A stretch of DNA of 39,179 bases from Clostridia bacterium. Its GTDB lineage: Bacteria > Bacillota_A > Clostridia > Oscillospirales > CAG-272. The translations under genes were made by a program, and so were the position numbers. Positions 34,201-39,179 of the stretch are shown here, in pieces. Location of the stretch: the NCBI GenBank assembly GCA_017936125.1, contig JAGBGE010000013.1, positions 1 through 39,179 on the forward strand. Reading direction: 5' to 3'. Every line of letters starts with the position of its first letter. The first letter of the stretch is position 1. The notes under the pieces are model-generated. The model was not told where the DNA came from. It saw only the letters and a program-made list of their open reading frames with translations, and did no database searches.

Positions 34201-34285
34201 CGCAACTGTATGTAGCTGGACAAATGGATATATGAAATACTTTGATTGGGTAGTTGAATTCGATCAGAGCACGGTTAATCCTTAA
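31244..34285 (+). CDS. large membrane-anchored Ig-like and propeller-like surface protein
   Basis: A 1013-residue protein I cannot assign as a whole. Residues about 5-27 are a membrane anchor or uncleaved signal, followed by a helical stalk (SYAEYQEYYKAVMAEKEYNKY). Residues about 45-260 hold bacterial Ig-like domains (DGIKLEAVYNCGDKVILDASDV pattern, twice). Residues about 330-470 look like a carbohydrate-binding-type beta-sandwich (TLTFTVNSQYLAKAGFIIRV). Residues about 490-1010 contain many short strand repeats of the DGKYLYVSM, DDKYVYVNY, GEYIYVTR kind, as in beta-propellers, in two blocks. No catalytic motif is clear. AGGAGG lies 11 nt upstream, 18 bp after GH3. It probably binds substrate for the anchored GH3. 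Confidence 0.78.
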   Translation: MNGFTIFKLIVVFVAVIVFAGVTLNLMTTSYAEYQEYYKAVMAEKEYNKYLESLPYTYEGVSVTLNADVIYYANGTANPKKDDFIVIAHFSEKGKALDKILSSDEFEIDIPGSFSTNGGTVTVSYAYQPDKSDDAETAPATIIRSADIDIPLTPVVLTALNVLDNPYRVYYSDNMEFDADGIKLEAVYNCGDKVILDASDVDVIDADTLTAGTESATVAYTSDGVTLEAEIPIKVSAAADYNEGEIVKIKAEGDVFVIDGKSVADASPVVRATYASGNRLLISSDAYTVSANVATATIDKNCVLKVSLKNNASVSCQTSATVLYAGEAESAVANGGLGKTIDEYVYENGEYNKVGSASVKEIFSDGTTLTFTVNSQYLAKAGFIIRVANTSGEAVKLSDMLTVKVNGRFIPVPVSALLETCVYTGGGIFHDVVMPDVVLNAGSNTVELIFSNMVASVAVDRINLSTKYEGVVSSDIEDYFYNCITGGVTIAPDLEMVKSFHTVTNGTYVHGMCTDGEYIYVTRTINETPRHIMVTKYNATTFGIIKSVRTSEAVSAEYNAGITYYDGKIIIFCSDGRELCIDSSLSGEFTEYDGFAFEGTEGIGLRDVYYNSLTEQFAVFTVDTVTIYGKDMKAVTSFDIQKQSGYNSSRMSASNDYIYVGFNVDGAYTPILQMYDWSGKFIGRINIPNGTNVVGDITLSKSNIQGFVLLNNELYFTHLCWSPNGAAFIKVSAPAIEEKVSSTLNIGEYIAASGDAGLSASATAKPAFGTQGKIDVAGNYAMDIVSDGKYLYVSMTGLNNLTAVISKVDPVTYEVLGETVTFVPADVAGDNSKLFIKGDTLYCIIRDGSMYSIKLDSFNGTNCDVVKSNLSFADYGTAFDAVWNDAAGRFALITTDSKLHIINDNMLACKRDIVLENGSLTPLTVTSDDKYVYVNYKNGNNKDINSVDVYTWDGEKVGSFTVSGFTMGKDVNFNVQAISIIDGQLHATVCSWTNGYMKYFDWVVEFDQSTVNP

Positions 34286-34304
34286 TGTATAGAAAGGAAT
34301 AATT

Positions 34305-36935
34305 ATGAAAGTTATAAAGGTTATAGCAATTATTATTGCGCTTTTAGCCGCGCTTGGCGGTTCGGTCATCGGCTCGCTTTATCTTGTAAAGAACAATCCT
34401 CTTGACAATAGCCACAAGCACGAGCTTACCAAGGTAGAGGCGAGCGATCCCACATGCGATAAAGCAGGATACAGAGCGCATTATACCTGTAGCGGTTGCG
34501 ATGACGTTTTCGCTGATGAGAACGGCTTCGTTGTTCTCAAGCAGGAGGAAATAGAAATCGCGCCCTACGGTCACAAGCTCAGTGAAGCAAACTGTACCGT
34601 AGCGCAGGTTTGTGAGATCTGCGGCAACACTGTAGGCGACCCCAAGGGTCATACTCCAAGAGAGGCAGTTAAGGAAAACGTAGTCAGCGCAACCTGTAAG
34701 GCAGAGGGCTCCTACGAGAGCGTTACCTACTGCGCTGTATGTAATGCCGAGATGAAGAGAGAGCCTGTCACGACTCCCATTTCGGGACACAACCCCAAGG
34801 CACCCGTGAGCGAGAACATCGTCAGCGCGACCTGTAAGGCGGAAGGCTCTTACGATAGCGTAACCTACTGCTCGGTATGTAATATCGAGATCAGCAGGGA
34901 AGAAAAGGTTCTTCCCAAGGGAGCTCACTCTCCCTCCGAGCCTGTTAAGGAAAATATCGTAGAGTCCACCTGTATCGCTACCGGTACTTACGACAGCGTG
35001 GTTTACTGCTCCGTATGTGATGCCGAGGTCAGCAGAACTCCCATGGTATCCGAAAAGTCTAACCACGTTGACAAGGAGACTGTTGACGGCAAGTGCGATG
35101 TTTGCGGCGCAGACGTTTGCCTCACTCATACCGAGGTTATAGACGCTGCGGTAGCGGCGACCTGTACCACCGACGGTCTTACCGAGGGTAGTCACTGCTC
35201 GGTATGCGGCTTCGTTATCAAGGCGCAGGAGGTTGTAAAGGGCGGTCACAAGGTTGTCTTCGACGTGAGCGGAGCGCTCGCTCTCAAGGACGACGGCTCT
35301 TACGATGCCAGCGGTATCGTAGTATCTCGCTTCTGTACCGCATGCGAGGATTACGCAGTAGAGGTTATTCCTCCTCAGTCCGAGGGCGTTGACGGCTACG
35401 TAATCAGCGCGAACAACGCGTACGAAAACGGCGGCGTAATCGTTTACGGCGACAATAGATTTGAGTTCCCAGCAGTTGATTTTACCTTGTACGACGTTGC
35501 TTCGACCTACGACGGCAACGATAAGACTCCTGTCGTAGTGACAGCGTATACTCTCAAGGGCACTGATTTCGCCCTCACCGTTACGAGCGACGATTGCATC
35601 GATCTCTCCGGTGATGATACTACTAAGGTAGTTTACTCCCGTTATGAGCTTTATAAGCTTAATAACGAAAACGTAACCGTAACCTACGATGAGGAAAACG
35701 GTTACACCTACGCATCCAAGCAGCAGCACACTATTCCTTACCTCGTATCATACGGCACCAGCCTCACCGTTACGGGTGACGTTCACGTGCTTGCGGCATC
35801 AAGACTCAATGTCAATACTCACCTTATCGTAGGTACCGATAGTGTTCCTGCAAACCTTAAGGTTGAGCGTATAGAGGAAACCTCCGCTAACAATGAGGTT
35901 ATCGCGCTTTGGCAGAGTGGCTGCCTTACCGTAAAGAACGGTACTCTTACCACTGTTTGTAAGGCTACCAAGAATTACGGCGTAGACATTCGTGTAGGCG
36001 CTACATCCAGCACTAATGCTACCTCAAGCAGCATTATTCTCATTGAGGAAAAGGGCGCTATCGTTACCGAGGGTGTTGGTGAATACTCGGTATTCTTCAA
36101 CCAGAAGTCCGACGGCAGACTTATAGTAGACGGTAGCTTCACCTCTGACCGTAACCTTGTTATCGCATCTAACTTCGCGCAGGGGGACGAGTATGAATAC
36201 GGCTTCCTTCCCAGCCTTTACATCAGAAAGGGTACTGTAACCATCAACGGCGCGACCAAGCCTGCTTGTATCTCATCTATCCAGGTTGGTAGCGAGGCAG
36301 AGAATGCCAGCGGTAAGCTTACTATCAAGACCGACAACGTTGACGTATTCAGAATGGCGACCGCGGTTATCCATATGACCTTCGCCAAGGGCGAGCTTGA
36401 TCTTGCAAGCTCGGGCAACGATAAGACCATCTTCCAGACAGGTGGTGACGGCACCGAGGGCGCTACCGCATACCGTCCTTACTATTCCGATCCCGCGAAA
36501 TCGGTTTCCGGTATCATCGACTTCAAGAAGGATATCGTAGTTACCGCCAGCGCAGGCGCAGGTAGCAAGAACAATTACTTCATCGGTAGCTGGAGACCTA
36601 ACGCACCGTTCGTTCAGTCCTGGATGGTAGAGGAGGGCGCGCAGTTCAACTTCACTGACCTCGATCTCTTCGTCAGAAACCCCTCGGGCAACAATAATAA
36701 GATTATTGCCTACAAGGAGGCTAGCATCAATATCGACGGCAGCGTTAAGACCGCTTACGTAGCGGCTCAGCTTGTGAGCGTTGTAACAACTGCAAACACT
36801 CCTTCCGATCTTACCTACGCAACTCTTGACGCTTCTGCCGTATGGACTACCGATACCGCTACCGCAGCGGTTCAGGGCTTCAGTCTTGCGAAGGACGCAA
36901 ACGGAAATACCATTTATTATCAGATTGTTGAATAA
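34305..36935 (+). CDS. membrane-anchored CxxC-repeat and beta-solenoid surface protein
   Basis: An 876-residue protein with a membrane anchor (about 4-28). Residues about 40-310 carry six or more Cys/His modules. Three successive ones have a 46-residue period (core ENIVSATCKAEGSYDSVTYC, then CSVCN). Each has CxxC and His residues fit for zinc. Residues about 390-870 are repeat-rich beta structure, probably a solenoid, with YDEENGYTY near 35,685 and YIRKGTVTINGA near 36,210. That half is clearly related to the next gene's product. No enzyme motif was found. It starts 19 bp after the previous gene with AGAAAGGAA. I read it as a structural or binding component of the same surface complex. Confidence 0.78.
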   Translation: MKVIKVIAIIIALLAALGGSVIGSLYLVKNNPLDNSHKHELTKVEASDPTCDKAGYRAHYTCSGCDDVFADENGFVVLKQEEIEIAPYGHKLSEANCTVAQVCEICGNTVGDPKGHTPREAVKENVVSATCKAEGSYESVTYCAVCNAEMKREPVTTPISGHNPKAPVSENIVSATCKAEGSYDSVTYCSVCNIEISREEKVLPKGAHSPSEPVKENIVESTCIATGTYDSVVYCSVCDAEVSRTPMVSEKSNHVDKETVDGKCDVCGADVCLTHTEVIDAAVAATCTTDGLTEGSHCSVCGFVIKAQEVVKGGHKVVFDVSGALALKDDGSYDASGIVVSRFCTACEDYAVEVIPPQSEGVDGYVISANNAYENGGVIVYGDNRFEFPAVDFTLYDVASTYDGNDKTPVVVTAYTLKGTDFALTVTSDDCIDLSGDDTTKVVYSRYELYKLNNENVTVTYDEENGYTYASKQQHTIPYLVSYGTSLTVTGDVHVLAASRLNVNTHLIVGTDSVPANLKVERIEETSANNEVIALWQSGCLTVKNGTLTTVCKATKNYGVDIRVGATSSTNATSSSIILIEEKGAIVTEGVGEYSVFFNQKSDGRLIVDGSFTSDRNLVIASNFAQGDEYEYGFLPSLYIRKGTVTINGATKPACISSIQVGSEAENASGKLTIKTDNVDVFRMATAVIHMTFAKGELDLASSGNDKTIFQTGGDGTEGATAYRPYYSDPAKSVSGIIDFKKDIVVTASAGAGSKNNYFIGSWRPNAPFVQSWMVEEGAQFNFTDLDLFVRNPSGNNNKIIAYKEASINIDGSVKTAYVAAQLVSVVTTANTPSDLTYATLDASAVWTTDTATAAVQGFSLAKDANGNTIYYQIVE

Positions 36936-36950
36936 TATTATAGCTTAATT

Positions 36951-36990
36951 ACTAGGAAGCCGACCTCCTCTCGGCTGTCGGCTCTCCTAC
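36951..36990 (+). other. intercistronic stem-loop
   Basis: TAGGAAGCCGAC and GTCGGCTCTCCTA form a stem with one mismatch around a 12-nt loop, with no U-run after it. It lies between two co-directional paralogous genes and may protect or process the mRNA, changing the dosage of the two products. Confidence 0.5.
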
Positions 36991-37029
36991 AATTAATAAG
37001 ATTATATTTTATAAAAGGAGGATAAAACA

Positions 37030-39179
37030 ATGGCACAAAACCGTAAACGCCTATTCTTCAGCCTGCTTGCGATGATGCTCAGCGTGGCTTTGATGATAGG
37101 CTTTACACCCGGTCTCTATGCCTTCGCGGCAGAAGCTTCTGCTGAGGAGACGGTAGAGTCCGGAATCAAGGCTATAGACCTTGATTTAGGCAATACTATC
37201 GCCGTTAAGCTCTATACCGAAGCGGTAGAGAACGACGGCAGCAAGGTAGTAGTTGCCTTTGGCGGTGAGGAAACCGAAATCACCGCGCAGAAAGGAGGCG
37301 TATTCACCTTCTCGGGTGTTGCACCTCAGCATATGAGCGACACGCTCACGGCGACTCTCTATGCCGCGGACGGAACCGCGGTAGGCGCGAGCGCCACCTT
37401 CAGCGTACGCAGCTATCTTGAGGCTTTGCTTCTTCTCGATTACGAGAACAGCGGCTGCAAGACTACCTGGCAGTACACTGCTATGAAGGAGCTTGCTGTA
37501 AACCTGCTTAACTACGGCGCAGCAGCTCAGATTTACACCGACTACAATGTAGATGACCTTGCGAATAAGAATCTCACCGACGAGCAGAAGGCTCTTGCCA
37601 CCGACACCATCGCGGTTAGCGGTAGTGACAAGGCAGTAAACGGTGACTCTTGGGTAGGTGCGGGCGTCAGATTTGACTATCGCCTTGGCATTTACTTCAT
37701 TTTCGAGGCTGAGAGCCTTGAGGGAATTACCGCTTCTGTCAACGGCAATCCCGTAACTCCCCAGCTCTATAACAGAGCTAAGAATCAGTACGTAATCCGT
37801 TATGCGAGCTTTGACGCTACCAATATGAACAGCGTAATTACCGCTAAGCTTAACGTTGGCGATACTGAGGAAACCTATGCGTATAGCATCAAGTCCTACG
37901 TTGCGGCAAAGGGCGGCGATAACAGCGCGCTTTCGGAGCTTGTAAACGCGACCTACAAGTACGGCTTCTCCGCAGTTGCATACGCCGGTGATCTCGTTAC
38001 CGTAGATCCTACCTTCGATACTACCGGTAGCGCAAGCATCGACGGCAAGGGCTATGACTTCACAGGCTCTGCTTACGGTGACGTTACTCTCCCCAAGCTC
38101 AGCCTTGCTGACTATACCACCAGCTCCAGCATTGACGGCGAATCCGCAACCCCCGTGGTAACCACCACCTATACTCTTAAGGGCGGAGCAGTTAAGTATT
38201 CTACCACCGTAGAATCGAGCGACGCAATCAAGGTAAACGGCAATATATATTCCAAGTACGAGCTTAGCCTTCTCAATAATGACGAGGTTGAGGTAACCTA
38301 CGACGAGGAGAACGGCTATACCTATCGCGCTAAGACCGCGCAGACTCTCACGTCTCTTGCGGCATACGGTAACGCTCTTACCATAATCGGTGATGTTACT
38401 ATCGTGCGTGATACGGCTGATTGGAACCATTATAACGCGCTTAACATCGGTACCGCTACCGAGAAGGCTAACGTTACAGTAAACAATGCTGCCGGCGCAA
38501 CCAGAGGTATCACCTTCCGCAGCGCTGCTGATATGTACGTTGCAGAGGGCAGCTCCTTCACCGTTACCAGCGGCGGTACTTATTCGATTATGGCATACGA
38601 GCAGGGCACGACCATACTCGTAGACGGTACTATGACCGTGGCTAGCAAGATAAGACTTGAAAAGGCTCCCGCAATCGACGCTTCCTACGAGTACGGCTTC
38701 CAGCCCGCGCTTTACGTGCGCAAGGGTACCGTGACCGTTGAGGCAGGTCAGCTTATCTCCAACTCTGTTCAGGTAGGTAGCGAGAGGGACGGCTATCAGG
38801 GTACTCTTAATATCACCCAGACCGCAAAGGGTACCAACTATGCTACCACATACGGTACAACCCAGAACACTATATGCACAGAGAACACTGGCGAACTTGT
38901 CAGATACGTATTTGCTAACGGTAACGTTCATCTCACCGATGCGTCTACCGCAGCTCTTACCGGTATCGACGCAAGAACGAGCGCATCGAGCTACGTTGAA
39001 TTCGGCTCGGGCATCACCTTCAAGACGAGTGGTGGATACACCTATCTTCTTGGCTGCTGGGTTCGCGGAAGTGACTATCGCTTCTCGATTCACACCGATG
39101 CTAAGTTCGACCTTACTCTTTCCGGCGCTGTAATTGCAGTTGGCTATACCACAAGCAACCATATTACTTATCACAGCAC
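37030..39179 (+). CDS. secreted beta-solenoid protein, paralogous to the upstream gene product (3' end outside window)
   Basis: The frame is open from the ATG at 37030 (AAAGGAGGATAAAACA before it) to the window end, 716 codons. A signal peptide ends near residue 33 (LYAFAAEA), with no lipobox. Residues about 45-135 look like a beta-sandwich. Residues about 130-190 are a helical module (SYLEALLLLDYE, LLNYGAAAQIYTDYN, LANKNLTDEQ) that I recall from large surface proteins of gut Clostridia. From about 375 on it parallels the previous protein: YTLKGG, YDEENGYTY near 38,299, and YGFQPALYVRKGTVTVEAG near 38,690. It probably joins the same complex without a membrane anchor of its own; a sorting signal could lie beyond the window. 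Confidence 0.82.
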   Translation, partial: MAQNRKRLFFSLLAMMLSVALMIGFTPGLYAFAAEASAEETVESGIKAIDLDLGNTIAVKLYTEAVENDGSKVVVAFGGEETEITAQKGGVFTFSGVAPQHMSDTLTATLYAADGTAVGASATFSVRSYLEALLLLDYENSGCKTTWQYTAMKELAVNLLNYGAAAQIYTDYNVDDLANKNLTDEQKALATDTIAVSGSDKAVNGDSWVGAGVRFDYRLGIYFIFEAESLEGITASVNGNPVTPQLYNRAKNQYVIRYASFDATNMNSVITAKLNVGDTEETYAYSIKSYVAAKGGDNSALSELVNATYKYGFSAVAYAGDLVTVDPTFDTTGSASIDGKGYDFTGSAYGDVTLPKLSLADYTTSSSIDGESATPVVTTTYTLKGGAVKYSTTVESSDAIKVNGNIYSKYELSLLNNDEVEVTYDEENGYTYRAKTAQTLTSLAAYGNALTIIGDVTIVRDTADWNHYNALNIGTATEKANVTVNNAAGATRGITFRSAADMYVAEGSSFTVTSGGTYSIMAYEQGTTILVDGTMTVASKIRLEKAPAIDASYEYGFQPALYVRKGTVTVEAGQLISNSVQVGSERDGYQGTLNITQTAKGTNYATTYGTTQNTICTENTGELVRYVFANGNVHLTDASTAALTGIDARTSASSYVEFGSGITFKTSGGYTYLLGCWVRGSDYRFSIHTDAKFDLTLSGAVIAVGYTTSNHITYHS

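Noticed and set aside
37186..39174. 662-residue open frame on the minus strand near the window end
   Set aside because: It is the shadow of the plus-strand secreted protein, which has a ribosome site, a signal peptide and similarity to its neighbour; the plus frame simply lacks a stop inside the window.

Overview
The window looks like chromosome of an uncultured, low-to-mid-GC Bacillota of class Clostridia, probably a gut or rumen fibre degrader. The support is: spoVG, a yybP-ykoY manganese riboswitch, many lipoproteins, sigma-A promoters with exact 17-bp spacers, Gram-positive style Shine-Dalgarno sites and a high density of cell-surface glycoside hydrolases. No lineage marker gene is present, so the genus cannot be named. 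No CRISPR array, tRNA, rRNA or intact insertion sequence was seen.

Region 1 (1-7,300) is mostly housekeeping. It holds the 3' end of pgk, then tpiA, a 511-residue protein with a strikingly regular glutamine heptad coiled coil, spoVG (minus strand), murC overlapping a DUF523 gene, and mgtE behind its own promoter and a structured leader. A sigma-A promoter with no gene behind it points at spoVG from 3,174-3,202.

Region 2 (7,300-17,500) is mixed. A 61-residue coiled-coil gene lies behind a promoter, a rod-like RNA of about 200 nt and a UUCG-loop terminator. Then come a leucine-rich-repeat lipoprotein, dapA, divergent queA with a beta-helix lipoprotein, and a Mn2+-riboswitch operon (mntP, a Na+/Ca2+-type antiporter, a GNAT acetyltransferase and a SASA-type esterase lipoprotein). 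A minus-strand alkaline phosphatase lipoprotein closes the region.

Region 3 (17,500-39,179) is devoted to polysaccharide use and the cell surface. A cytoplasmic-type GH3 is followed by an orphan LytTR response regulator and an HSL-family esterase. An operon follows with an SGNH-hydrolase lipoprotein, a lipoprotein sharing a repeated domain with it, and a membrane-anchored GH5. After a terminator and a 409-bp regulatory gap comes a second operon: a GH3 with reversed domain order and a membrane segment at each end, a 1013-residue Ig-like/propeller-like protein, an 876-residue membrane-anchored protein with CxxC repeats and a repeat-rich C-terminal half, and a secreted protein that repeats that half and runs off the window.

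The most likely undescribed system is the pair of operons from 22,094 to the window end, which I read as a cell-anchored beta-glucan degradation and binding apparatus. The hydrolases are recognisable; the large partner proteins are not. Three unassigned structured RNAs or leaders (3.2 kb, 5.7 kb, 7.6 kb) and a palindromic insert at 28.0 kb are the other leads.
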